Of a stretch of DNA of 64,000 nucleotides, positions 9,971-21,463 are shown one piece after another. The translations under genes and the position numbers were made by a program. Numbering within the stretch: the stretch's first letter is position 1; each line of letters begins with the position of its first letter. This DNA comes from Melitaea cinxia. Its lineage: Eukaryota; Arthropoda; Insecta; Lepidoptera; Nymphalidae. The notes under the pieces were generated by a model that ran no database searches, had not been told where the DNA came from, and was given only the letters and a program-made list of their open reading frames with translations. Location of the stretch: positions 19,035,001-19,099,000 of the forward strand of contig NC_059397.1 of NCBI RefSeq assembly GCF_905220565.1, in the 5' to 3' direction.

Positions 9971-10650
9971 TTTTATTTTATTTTTTGAAATAAAACTTTT
10001 TTACGTACGCATGACTTGGGGAGTAAGCTGGTGAAGCGTGACAAGAGTTCAGAGGAAGATATAAGTTAGTGAAAATAGAAAGAGAGAGAGTTACGTTTCG
10101 TTTTACTTCAGTCGTGTGGTCTAAAGCACACTTGTTTCTTTTTTAGCGAAACTTCTATAGGCGCATGAGGGTAAAATTTTTACGGATGAAACGGCAATGT
10201 TTTGATGAAACGGCAACGTTTTTATCGATGGCGCTGGAACGGAAATCTAAAGCCTTAAATTAGTATAAATATAAACGAAATTTAAAAATTAGTTTGCCAA
10301 AGAAGTTTCATTTCTGACATGTGTACTATGTATTTTTAATTTATACTAAGTTTTGCGTTTCTTTACGTAGATCGGTTCAAATTGTTATGTTCCTTTGTTT
10401 CTAGTTTCATTGCAAATGTTTTGAGTCAAACATGTTTGAGTTTTACTTGTAAATTATAATATAATTTTAGTTCATGTGTTTCATGTTTAGTAACTGGGTG
10501 TGTTTGTCTTTGTCAGGTTTGCTTTTGGTGTTAGCACTGATTTACAATTTTGCTTAGATTGTTGACTTTGTACATGGTGGTGGAGAATATTATTGGAATT
10601 CTAAAACTAGAATTATATTAAATATTAGTTTTTAATCATCAATAACTAGA
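9971..10650. other. AT-rich stretch, nothing recognised
   Basis: No open frame of note and no repeat family recognised. Confidence 0.5.
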
Positions 10651-11146
10651 TAAAATAATTTTTAACAAAAAAAAATCGACTTCAAAAAGGAAACTAAAAA
10701 GTGAAAAATAAATTTACTTAGTACAAAGTAATTCGTATTTTGATTTAGTTAATCAGAAATGATTAAATAAATATTTTATAATTTTGAAGTCGGTGCCAAG
10801 TAAAACAATAACTACCCTAGTATCTACTCATAAGTTGTATTCAGTTTTCTTTTATAATTTGTTTCATTGACTATTAGGTTGAATACTGTTATTATTCTGT
10901 TATTGTTTTGACATATCTAATAATATTTTTTGTACTTGTTTGTTGTGTGTGTGTTGTTTGTATTTGTTATTGTAGCCAGGTTCTTGTAGTATTTACTTGG
11001 CACCAACTTCAAAATTATAAAATATTTATTTAATCATTTCTGATTAACTAAATCAAAATACGAATTACTTTGTACTAAGTAAATTTATTTTTCACTTTTT
11101 AGTTTCCTTTTTGAAGTCGGTTTTTTTTTGTTAAAAATTATTTTAT
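10651..11146. mobile_element. Fold-back MITE: 154-bp inverted arms around a 187-bp centre
   Basis: Left arm 10651-10804 and right arm 10992-11146 are reverse complements with about two mismatches and a one-base T-run difference. Inside the outer arm is TCGACTTCAAAAAGG, related to the AACCGACTTC MITE ends. The centre (10805-10991) is not symmetrical. No ORF. Confidence 0.85.
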
Positions 11147-11204
11147 TTTACAATTTTTAGTGATGGGTAGACCTAACAAGGATGCTTTTTCTCTTATGTC
11201 GGGG

Positions 11205-11355
11205 GTTCGGAAACATACACAATACACAAGCACAAACACCCAGATCATGACAAACATCTATATGGCCAATACAAATGTCTGTCGTGCGCGGGGATTGAAC
11301 CCACTAACGCCAGCGCAACAGCCGGTGCTGTGACCGCTGCGCTAACGCGTCGACA
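11205..11355 (-). repeat. tRNA-derived SINE, family C
   Basis: The minus strand starts GACGCGTTAGCGCAGCGG and has GGTTCAATCCCCGCGC as B box. The tail includes 'gacatttgtattggccatat'. Confidence 0.65.
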
Positions 11356-11589
11356 TTCTATGAGTAAAGTTCGCTATCAGGTGTACGTAATAACAACCGG
11401 GACTGACAGCCTAGCGTGTTCTCCGAGGCTAGGTTGTGAGAACCACAAGAATTAACAACTAGACCAAAAATAAATATTTATTTAAACATAAATATCCATC
11501 CACTCCGAGCTGGAATAGAACCCGCGACCATCGGTGTTTAGGCGCCGCCGACACGGCACATGCACCATTATATCAAAGCGGTCGTCAAA

Positions 11590-12140
11590 AAGCAAAAGGT
11601 AACTGCTGTAAATTGTTGAGAAATTCCCTCGAGTGTTTATGGGCTCCACCATCAAACTTGGTCTTGCGACACAGGTGATCACACAGCAGGTAATTGCTAT
11701 AAATCGTTGAAAAGTTCCCTCGATTATCTTTCGTCCTCATCATCAGACTGTAACGGCACTTGTCACTCATATTGATGCAAAGTTCTCATCAATAGAAACG
11801 AATTAAGTTCAAACAGCAGGTAATTGCTATAAGTGGTTGAAGAGTACCCTCGACTATCTTTTGTCTCCATCATCAGACTGAAATGGCACTTATAACTCAT
11901 ATATATGCAAAGTTCTCATTAATAGGAACGAATTAAGTTCAAACAGCAGGTAATTGCTATAAATCGCTAAAGAGTTCCCTCGACTAACTTTTGTCTCCAT
12001 CATCAGACTGTAATGGCACTTATAACTCATACAGGTGCAAAGTTCTCATCAATAGAAACGAATTAAGTTCAAAAAGCAGGTAATTGCTATAAATTGTTGA
12101 AGAGTTCCCTCGACTATCTTTCTTCGCCATCATCAGATCA
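11590..12140. repeat. Tandem repeat, 130-bp unit, ~4.3 copies
   Basis: Unit starts (agcaggtaattgctat) fall at 11685, 11815, 11945 and 12075, exactly 130 bp apart, with a diverged copy before 11685. Each unit contains 'ttccctcga' and 'catcatcagactg'. The last unit runs into MITE-family sequence. Confidence 0.9.
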
Positions 12141-12690
12141 ACTCCAGACCTTTATTAAATAGTAGTGCTTTATACTACTTAATGAAAACATGATTATATT
12201 TACTAGTCACTCATACGATTTTTGAAAGTTTCCCTCGATTTCTCTGGGATCCCATCATCAGATCCTGGTTTCCTTATCATGGTACCAAACTATGAATATC
12301 TCCTTTCAAACAAAAAAAGAATTATCAAAATCGGTTCATAAACGAAGAAGTTATCTCCGAACATACATAAAAAAAAATATATACGGTCGAATTGAGTAAC
12401 CTCCTTCTTTTTTTGAAGTCGGTTAAAAAAGTAACTATACTTTTAATTTTCATTTCGATACAATTATTTTATTTTAGTTATTTTTAACCGACTTCAAAAA
12501 AGGAGGAGGTTCTCAATTCTACTACATTGTTTGTGCCTATTTAGACAGTCGATATGAAGTAGTATTTTGTATAAATCAAAAGTTAATACTTGTCATGTGG
12601 TTGTGTTTTAAATGTGATTGAGTTATCGCAAATAATGGGTTTGCTTGGCTTTTTTACGTCGACCTAAGTTCTATTAACCGCATTTCTATT
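12141..12690. mobile_element. MITE-family sequences: one end and one second copy
   Basis: 12141-12430 continues from the tandem array to a GAAGTCGGTTAAAAAA end. A second element starts at ~12482 with TTTTTAACCGACTTC and shares 'aaggaggaggttctcaattc' with the copies at 2317 and 37640. Confidence 0.6.
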
Positions 12691-12699
12691 TTACTGGAT

Positions 12700-12845
12700 G
12701 AATCGAAAGCCAGCAGTTAAATGGTTATCCCGCCATCGGTCCGCTTTATATAAGTTCCAAGGTGGTAGTGGAACTATGCTATCCCTTAGTCGCCTCTTAC
12801 GACACCCACTGGAAGAGAGGGGGTGGCTATATTTCAGCAATATAT
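12700..12845 (-). repeat. LINE 3'-tail repeat, family A (partial)
   Basis: Only the internal 'atggttatcccgccatcggt...cgcctcttacgacaccc' part is present. Confidence 0.65.
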
Positions 12846-13357
12846 CGAGGTACCGATGTTTATGTATGACGCCCCGATGATAATCATCTAAACCAGAAAC
12901 TAAAGAATAACACTCGTTAACTTTCGGATGCCGATAAGAGGATTTGATTGAGCTGAGCATATGACAGGTTTCTCTTAATTGTCATTACGAAGGTTCCACA
13001 ATACTTTAAGACAAAAGTCTTCGAGCATTGAGAATGGGACTAGTCACTCAACGTGCCATTGAATATGCTGAGAGTCGCTCTGAAAAATACTAGAATTAAA
13101 TTACAATCCTGTAGAATCAGCTAGTTGATTGGCAGTGGGCTCGTCGGGTGTGTCGCAGGAGCTATGGCTGCTGAAGCAGAGGTATCCTGAAGTGGTGACC
13201 GTGTGTTGGCAAAACCAGTGTGAGAAGGCCCTCTGACCTTCTGTATCGACCATCTACGTAAGATTACCGGCAGTGGATGTATTATGTGTTGCCTTCATTA
13301 TCGGAAGACAGGTTTCGAAGCCTTGTTATTTCTGTCAATGATCGGTTGTCGTGTGGT
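12846..13357. other. Unassigned stretch
   Basis: No gene recognised. It includes 'atcagctagttgattggcag' near 13118, which could contain a Helitron-type CTAG end, but no hairpin was found. Confidence 0.4.
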
Positions 13358-14720
13358 CTATTTAATAATTAATTGGCATCTAAATCTGACAATGCTATGC
13401 CTTCCAAACTTTTGACACGACTTAATGCAACATATATTTGTCCCTTGGCAAAAATTTTTTCCGAGGTCATTTAAAGCTTTTTTGAGCGTGGTGCCTTGTA
13501 GCTTATGAACTGTAACCGCCCAGCTTGATATTAAGGGCAGCATACGGCGCTCCACATCTCCGTAACCCCTTAGTGCCTGAAACGTAGTACATTGTGGAGG
13601 TATGGGTATGCAACCATCAGTATCTTTTAGCCTGAGACCGATTGTTTCATCATCAAAGTTCATATAAACAGCTTCCGGAAGCTCCGTCCTCCAGTTAATC
13701 TCTCCTCAAAGCTAGACATTTAATTTTTTTTACTATACCCATAGCTCCGTTTACTAACCCTTCAGACACGGCGATATTGCGTCTCAACATGACTCGGGAT
13801 TCAATTCCATTTTTTATGGATGGTAGAAAACCACCATAGTTATTGACGTCCTTGGGTTAGTGGTAAATTACGTTCTCTGGTGGTTTTCTACCATAAGTTG
13901 CTATTTCTCGAGATTCATCCACTGCGTTGATATGATATGTTCGGTGCAACTTTGCATTTTCTTTGCTTATTTTGTCGTTATAATTGTCGACTTGCCCGAC
14001 CGTGGGAATATACGAACGGCAACTCCATCCGCAAATTCACCATTTAATGGCACGTGGCGGCGCTCGCATAGCAATTCCAGCTGAGCTGTCGTCAGTTCAC
14101 CTACACGTAAGCTGTTGAATAAATCAATGAATTCACTATCATTGCGCTGTCGCATGTTTATTGTCAGCTCACAAAAAGAAAACTGATGCCATAAATTAAC
14201 CTCCGCTGAAAACCACGATGGTTGTAAAAAAAAAACAATGCCTTTTTACCGAAGAAAGTTGAAATATGTCACCAAATACCAAAATGTTAACTCCACCGAA
14301 TAACCTATCGTTGTTTTTGTATTCTTGGAGTCTTAGGTGAATTATCCTTAAATTCTCATAGGAAACCTTTGAAATTTCGTCTATTATTAGCCAATTTATG
14401 TATCGCCATTTATGCCTTTCATTCTCGAGTCTTGGACCTGTAATTTTTTGTATGTCATTGTATTTTTTTTTATCAATCGGAAGCATGAAAATACTGTGAA
14501 GCGTCTTGCCAAAAATTTGACGAGCAGCAACTCCGGTTAACGACCCAACTTCCACATAATTAGGTTTTAGTAGTACATCTACTGTTGGTGCGTAATAACA
14601 CTTAATATGCTCTACAATTAATTTGAGCAGAAACGATTTACCGCTTCATGCACCGCCCGTGATAAAAAGTAGCAGTTGACTTTTCTGTCCGTGTAAGTCG
14701 TTTTCAATTGCCGTTGAGAC
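13358..14720 (-). pseudogene. Helitron PIF1-like helicase
   Basis: The minus strand reads FITGGA-stop-SGKSF at ~14670-14630. This is the Walker A motif with TGA (14646-14648) replacing a Gly codon. It then has ARQIFGKTLHSIF, Walker B LIIDEIS and motif III GGVNILVFGDIFQL (14555-14196). The C-terminal motif, LISSWAVTVHKLQGTTL, lies in 13663-13358. A non-helicase-like gap and frameshifts lie between 14196 and 13663. PIF1 helicases drive the strand displacement needed for rolling-circle transposition. Confidence 0.85.
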
Positions 14721-14833
14721 TTTTTGGAATAAATCCTTTTGTTGGATATTCGATCCCCGAATGCTTCCTAGGAAACATTCATCCGACATAATAGCTCGTT
14801 CTCCTATAGCTCCTCGCAATAGTTATCATTGTC

Positions 14834-15509
14834 CTATATAATTTGCTCATCATCACATGATATGGGAGCATTCTCGCCATCGGTTTCACATGTAGCATTA
14901 AGAGCGGTAGCATGAGTAACAGCTTGTTGAGTAATTAATTCTGCATGACTAAATTCTGCTGCACTAACGCCAGCCTGCAACGGGCGAAGATCTCCTTGAC
15001 GTCTTATAAAACAATCTTCAGCTGTTTCATTTTCGAGCAGTAACTCCACTTCATTTTGAAATGGTATGTGGCATACGATGAAACTATAATAATATGCTTC
15101 TTTGTCACTATTAATCGTATAATAGCGATCGCGTAATACTGCTGGTCTTTTTCTTACAAGCATTCTTGAATTATCCTGCAATCTGATATACCTCACTGGG
15201 GTGATCTTCATCTCTCATTTCCACATCTCCAATGTCCTCTGACCATGTCTTGTTTTATATGGTTTCAAAACGCACGGCAAATTCTGCAATGCTTAAACTC
15301 TCCAGCTCGTTTGGGCGTAAAACGTGGCGGTCAAATATGTTATTATAGATACCTGTTTCCTCGTTGTCAAATCTCAAAAGTCTAAAACGTTCCTCTGGCC
15401 TACAACTATTTATAAAAACAATCTTTCGTGACGACATTTTCAACGGCAAACAGCATAATCTGTATGCGTATTCGGGCGCACTTACCAAACGTTGATTTAA
15501 AATTGTCAT
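14834..15509 (-). pseudogene. Helitron Rep-helicase linker region
   Basis: Two open pieces in different frames (15509-15255 and 15211-14834) encode the region between Rep and helicase, with '..LPLKMSSRKIVFINS..RLLR' and '..YYYSFIVCHIPFQNEVELL'. Both resemble the segment describing post-Rep domains of insect Helitrons. A frameshift separates them. Confidence 0.7.
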
Positions 15510-15539
15510 TGATATTGAAAATAATTGTTTCCAAACATC

Positions 15540-16785
15540 ACCGCCTTGTTTTTTAGCATTCGAAATAGCGTCTCTAATTACGTCACCTGTATCACGTGGT
15601 TCGCATTTACTCGCCTATTTTGCAACATAGTAAGCCACAGAGGTGACACTGCCGCACGGTTGTATGTCAATATTATCCTTCCATAGACCTAAAAGAACTG
15701 TATTGTAATGTTGTTAACCATGGTTTCATTTGAAGCCTGTTTCAATACGCAGAATCGTCCATTATTAGCAATTGCTTAATCTGGTGCAAGACAAATGGTG
15801 CCATCGCTTGCAGGCCTTGGAAAATTAAAGCAGCAAACATCAGCTTGGCGATTTTTTTGCATGTATCTGTGTGTTTATGAATCTGCAAATCCTGAACTCA
15901 TTTCTGTAACGTGGAGTCATTAGGGTTTAACGGACATGAAACCACACTTTCAACTGCGGCAACTCCCTCTGGAGTAGAGAAATCCGGTACATTGCTGCAC
16001 CAAACTAACATATGCAAATGTGGGCTACCACGATTTTGGGATTCAATCCGGTACCTAAAATCTACAATAGGACCACCCAAGCAATCTTTGTTTCTCTTTA
16101 AGAATCCCATGAGACAGTTAACACTCAGTGTGAACTGTCGTGCCAGTACTACCGGATGTTTTTGTGCTAGATTCAAACGTTCCGGGAATGACAGGCTTTC
16201 AGTGTCAACGCTGTCACGTCCATTGGCGATTAGCAAAGCTTTTATCATATCTGGTCAATTTAAATCGTTGCAGGAAAATGTTAGAAACCATGTTGGAGGC
16301 CCTGAAGTTTTAACCATAGCAATCAATTCTGAGCAACATTTATTCCAATTCGATTCCGATCCTCTAATATTTCTCATATTAAGATGCATACTGTCCACAA
16401 GCTCCTGGTGTATTTGTTCTCCGTGGCCTTGACGCATCCTACATGACACAGATACACTCGACTTAGCTTTAAAATATTCAACAATCGAAAGAGCATAAAA
16501 TAAATAATCATTTCTTTTGAATCTCTTGTCTACACTCATTACCCGGTTTTGGAAGTAATCAAGAGGGGTGCACGGATTTTTTCTTTCCTCACCAAAGCCA
16601 TTCTTGCCATCTGGAAAAAGAAAATACCAACACAATTCCTCCATACGACGTTCACGCTCCAAATTTAAGGGTGGTGCAGTTTTCGTTGTGATTTTAGCCA
16701 ATCTCATTATAACATTTGCTAAAGAGCTATTCATATTCACAACACTATCTAAGTTGAGTACATTATTGTCTAAGTTTTGAAGCAT
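15540..16785 (-). pseudogene. Helitron Rep (HUH nuclease) domain
   Basis: 16785-16255 is the Helitron_like_N region ending in '..WFLTFSCNDLN'. A TGA at 16255-16257 sits where a Trp codon is expected, and the same frame continues 16248-15898 with '..NRGSPHLHMLVW', the HUH metal-binding motif (H codons at 16012-16014 and 16018-16020). Further down, the tyrosine motif reads VAYYVAK-stop-ASK. The TAG (15615-15617 on the plus strand) occupies the position of the second catalytic Tyr in the usual YVAKYxSK. The nuclease nicks and joins the transposon ends; this copy is dead. Confidence 0.85.
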
Positions 16786-17029
16786 ACTTGTTTATTCGAT
16801 ATAAATGTTGTTCAAGGAATTATGAATAGGCAATTGTAAATGGAAATGATTTGATTTTATTGGGATTGTTGTTGGGAGAGACTGAATGACTTGTGTCGCT
16901 ATTTTTAGAGGGTTACTAGTTTGTATTACATCGTTTGATGTATATGTTAGACTCTCTGTCCTCGATATTCTTGATTGGTTCAATATGGACGTTAACGGTT
17001 GTGTTTGGGTGTCTAGAGCTATAATTAAT

Positions 17030-18065
17030 GAGGTTAATGAGAATATATTGAGGTTATCTTAAAAGATTCCTTTTGGCACTTTTTTTGGCAACACAAATAA
17101 ATTGCGACGCAAAACGGTATGCAAATATTCCAGCTCACTAAAGCACATGCAACAAGCGGTACCATTTATAGGAGCGGAAGCACCCTTGAGGCCACGCGCA
17201 TGAGAATCAAACAAAAAGTAAGTTTGATTGTTACCTAAAGTTTGGCGATGTATTGTTACCGAGACAGCATTGGCTGTAAGTATTCCTGTAGAATGTTCCC
17301 TAAAAAAACTTGATAACGCATTTTTAAAGTTAGGGAAACCGTCGGAAGTGTTGTCGTTGTCTATGTGACCATTATAATTGGTTTCCTCGAGTACTGTAAT
17401 TACTATATTTTGTCTTTACTGGACTAAGATCTGTTACAGCAAGTACTCAGGGTTTACTTCACCTGGCGCAGGACTATTTCTAGAAGCAATGCAATCATTG
17501 TAGTATTTATCGCCAACGATTACAATGTAATCAATATCAATTTTGAACCATTTGTTTGGGTCCAATACATTTAATGCTGCGTAAGCACAACAGCCGCGAT
17601 CCCAGTACATTGCTTGCCCCGAGAAAAATTAAACCGCAAATCACCTTGATTAAACGATCCACGTAATATTTCTTTGTTATCATCTAAAGTGACAAAATTT
17701 TTAAGAGAACTTTCCGAGCCAACACATTTTTGATCAGAAATGGGCTTTTCTTCTACTTGGACTACATAAGGAATGTTTAATATAGGTTCAAAATGCACCT
17801 GGACGTCTTTGTAAAGATGGTTATTTGAAATCAACCAATTTCATGCTCGATTCAGTCGCTGCATATCCACGACAAATTCTTTAGAGCATGAAATGTTTTC
17901 CAGACTTTCCACTACTAACACTAAAGCTGCTTGATGTGGTGTCAGTGGTAACAAGTGCACTATTTCTACAACATCCTTTGCAAATAAAATCACCTGTCCT
18001 TTGCACCAATTTTGGCTAAAACGGTTATTGAGCTTAACGATCTTCGCCCACATATATTTTGACAC
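17030..18065 (-). pseudogene. Helitron N-terminal part: DUF6570-like plus peptidase-like modules
   Basis: 18065-17841 encodes '..NWCKGQVILFAKDVVEI..HLLPL', a DUF6570-like block common at the start of insect Helitron proteins. An in-frame TGA at 17841-17843 interrupts it, and the same frame resumes to 17571. It then reads GDLRFNFSRGKQCTG, with a Cys codon at 17607-17609. After a frameshift, ~17340-17060 encodes '..TYFLFDSHARG..', with the His codon at 17200-17202. A Cys in SRGKQC and a His in FDSHARG fit a papain-like or herpesvirus-tegument-like cysteine peptidase fold. That is inference from motif layout, and catalysis is unproven. Confidence 0.6.
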
Positions 18066-18107
18066 GAAATTTTTAAATATAGATTATATATTAACAGTAT
18101 TTTTATT

Positions 18108-18345
18108 TTTTTATACAGCTAGGTCGGTAAACAAGCGTCCGGCTCACCTGGTGGTAGGCGATTACCGTAGCTTATAGACGCGTCCAACACCCGAAGAATT
18201 GACCAAAACTACAGGAGGTCTGGTCACCTTACTACTACAGAAACACAACACTGCTTGTAAACAATATTATTTAGCAGTGATCTTTTGTAAGGTCGAGGTA
18301 CTTCCCCAGTCGGGCTGCTCCAGATTTTTAATGAGGATGTTTCCC
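18108..18345 (-). repeat. Poly(A)-tailed retroposon, family D
   Basis: Starts with a T-rich run, then 'taggtcggtaaacaagcgtc' and 'ggcgattaccgtagcttata', the reverse of the copies at 34190-34490 and 45480-45880. Confidence 0.6.
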
Positions 18346-19798
18346 ACTTTGCCCTACCTAAGTTTAAACTAAATTAAATATTTTTATAACTGAACGCCGA
18401 ATTTTGGTACAATTTTGCGATTTCAAGTAACTTTTGTAGGGTATCATTGACCATTAAAAATGTATATTGCGTGTTAAGTTTATCATAAAATTGTTGTTGA
18501 ATATCATTATTATATCCTTCTACATGGGAAAAGAGGCCTATGCCCAGCAGTGAGATATTACAGGCTGCGGCGTATCATAATTTCACTATTAAATAAAAAA
18601 AAAAAAAATATCCATTTTAACAACTATTTGAAGACAAAAATATGAAATTCTTTCCAATAGAATCTCGCACGATCCACGATCCGTTATTGGATCGCGTGTT
18701 TAATTCCGTGATATTTATTCATGCGACGGCGTGCGACTGACAACGAGGCGACGAACTATTTTTATTTATACTATTTCGAAGTACCCCCAGATTCGTACGT
18801 TTTTAGATTACCTTTGCATTGTTTATGTATAGGATTTTTGCAGTCGAAGAAATTTTTAGCTAACCTCAAAAAAGGAGGAGGTTCTAATTTGACTGTAATT
18901 TTTTTATGTATTTAATACACATCATATAGAGAACTTTTGACTGCGTGCACTTCGATTTCGATTTTTTTTTAATCGAAAGGAAATAACAAAAAAGGCATAA
19001 TTCAATTCGAAGCATTATTTTTATGACATAAAATTGATGAAGACTGATTATAATAACTAATTTATTTATTCTTGTAATGTTTATAGTACGATCACTGATT
19101 GATTTCCTATAATTTATAATATTGACCGTATTCTAAGCACATTTAGACGATTTGAAAAAAGTAAGCAGTTATTCAAATCTGCCGTGTTAAAGATAAGAGC
19201 GGTAAGTGCATGACAGCGAGTTTCGAGAAAATGGCGCCTAAAGTTTTAAAAATTATTGTTCTGATTACTCACATATAAATAATGTTATTTAAAATTTGAT
19301 GAATTTATATAATGGTTAAAAGGTTATACTTTTTATTAATAGTAATAAAAGAACTCCAAGTAATAGATTTTTATAAAAAAAGATGTAAATAATTGATATG
19401 GTAAGGAAAACCGACGTATCATTTAAAACAAACACTTAAAATAAGCGCCGCAAGTAACACAGATAGAGCGCTTATTCTATGGAACTTCTTTTACTGCGCT
19501 TTTGACAGCGAATCAAAGATAAGTATAGTTTAAGTAATAATAAGCCGTAACCGTCGTAACTGTCACTTAGGGCTCATATGGTAAGGAACTCATAGTAAAA
19601 AATATTTGTGCGTATACGGCACCGAGTGCAAGGTTAACTTACAGCTGTTAATATATGGATATTAAACTAATTGTATAATATAATATTAAATTTGCAAATA
19701 ATGTACGCATAAATAAAACAATAATTATTGTGTATGTATTATACTAGTATTTATTAAACTTTAACATAATTAGTTCGTATAAATTTTACGATTACAAA
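18346..19798. other. AT-rich stretch with repeat fragments
   Basis: LINE tail family B at ~18520-18570 (aggcctatgcccagcagtga) and a MITE fragment at ~18860-18980. The rest is not recognised. Confidence 0.5.
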
Positions 19799-19964
19799 AT
19801 CAACGACTTAATCTATTGTTGGCACTTTCTGAGATCACTGTAACATCCATGGCAGTCTTATTATCAACTTCTTCTATATCTACGATTACCATCAACGACT
19901 TAATCTATTATTGGCACTTTTTGAGATCACTGTAACATGGCAGTCTTATTATAAACTTCTTCTA
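19799..19964. repeat. Local direct duplication (~79 and ~73 bp)
   Basis: 'atcaacgacttaatctatt' to 'aacttcttctat' occurs at 19799-19877 and 19892-19964 with a few substitutions and a 5-bp indel. Confidence 0.85.
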
Positions 19965-20504
19965 TCCTATTCAGTCAAATTCTTCCTCTTATTATACACT
20001 TATTAAATGCAAATTAAGGATATGGCTTTCATAATTTTACAAGGATTATACATACAGTTATAAAATCGGACAGAATTATATTCCGTTAATAATTTTCTTA
20101 TATGCCTAAATCAACACTTATTAAACGTGAACTTCTGTACGACGATAAAAATCTAAAAATATTAAAAAAGTTTTTATAAAAATAAAACAATCGAAACCAG
20201 TATTCCTATTCAAATCTAGTACTTCACATGAAGTTAGTCCTCTTCCAAAAGATTTTGAGCTGAATCGTTTGTTGGTACGTTAATCCAAAAATGTTTTATG
20301 TTTTCCGGCATTAACGGAACTAACTTTTCAATAATGACTGCTTTTCGTTCTTTAGTTATTCCTCTTGACAAATTCTTTCTCTTAATTTCAGGGAATTCTT
20401 AATTTTTCATGATTTTCATTTGGAGAAAATCTAAAGGTTCCGATTTGTAGTCTTCAGCATGATTAAATTTGTATTTTATTTTGAAAAGGCCTCGTTCCAC
20501 CCTC

Positions 20505-20832
20505 ATCATTACAACCTATACAGTCCACTGCTGGACATAAGCCTTCACAAGTTTACGCCAAAAATAACGTGAACTCATGTATTTTGCCCATAGTTACCAC
20601 GCTGGGCAGGCGGGTTGGTGACCGCAGGGCTGGCTTTGTCGCACCGCAGACGCTACTGCCCGTCTTCGGCCTGTGTATTTCAAAGCCAGCAGTTGGATGG
20701 TTATCCCGCCACCGGTCGGCTTTTTAAGTTCCAAGGTGGTAGTGGAACTGTGTTATCCCTTAGTCGCCTCTTACGGCACCCACGGGAAGAGAGGGGGTGG
20801 CTATATTCTTTAGTACCGTAGCCACACAGTAC
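20505..20832 (-). repeat. LINE 3'-tail repeat, family A, inside the broken gene
   Basis: Near-full copy from 'catcattacaacctatacag' to 'gccgtagccacacag'-type end. 'accct' at both edges may be a short target duplication. Confidence 0.7.
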
Positions 20833-21143
20833 ACCCTTCACTCCACCACACGTTCAACACAAAGACTCAAGACAAATCTTCATAGGTAATAAAGTCATCG
20901 ACATTCATAACCTTTACTGTGTTCTTCCTTTTGTTGGCATTACCAACACATTCAACGAAATCGTTGAAGTCGTAAACTTTTCTCTTTTTCGTCAGGGATT
21001 TCTCCACTTGGTGATGGAAACTGTCTGCGGACATAAATGTATGTCCTGGTTCAAAATATTTAAGTGTAATACTGTTAGCAGAAATTTCCGTACTGTTTAC
21101 CATTTGTACCATAAAACAAAGGAGTGTGGGAGGAACGTGCTGT

Positions 21144-21463
21144 GTGGCTACGGCACTAAAGAATTTAGCCACCCCCTCTCTTCCCGTGGGTGTCGTAAGA
21201 GGCGACTAAGGGATAACAAGGTTCCACAACCACCTTGGAACTTAAGAAGCCGACCGATGGCGGGATAACCATCCAACTGCTGGCTTTGAAATACACAGGC
21301 CGAAGACGGGCAGCAGCGTCTTCGGTGCGACAAAGCCAGCCCTGCGGTCACCAACCCGCCTGCCCAGCGTGGTGACTATGGGCAAAACACATGAGTTCAC
21401 GTTATTTTTGGCGTGAACTTGTGGAGGCCTATGTCCAGCAGTGGACTGTATAGGCTGTAATGA
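21144..21463 (+). repeat. LINE 3'-tail repeat, family A, inverted relative to 20505
   Basis: Reads 'gtggctacggcactaaagaa' to 'tggactgtataggctgtaat'. It forms an inverted pair with 20505-20832 around a 0.3-kb gene fragment. Confidence 0.75.

Larger units (their letters stand above)
13358..18065 (-). mobile_element. Decayed autonomous Helitron (RepHel type)
   Basis: Collinear on the minus strand: DUF6570-like module, Cys/His peptidase-like module, Helitron_like_N region, HUH Rep, linker, PIF1 helicase motifs. This is the order of Rep/helicase Helitron polyproteins, which move by rolling-circle replication. The coding region is split by at least four in-frame stops and several frameshifts, so it cannot encode the full protein. 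The terminal TC and CTRR ends were not located. Confidence 0.85.

Noticed and set aside
11590..12140. Evenly spaced repeats as a CRISPR array
   Set aside because: The full 130-bp unit is repeated with no unique spacers, and the genome is eukaryotic.
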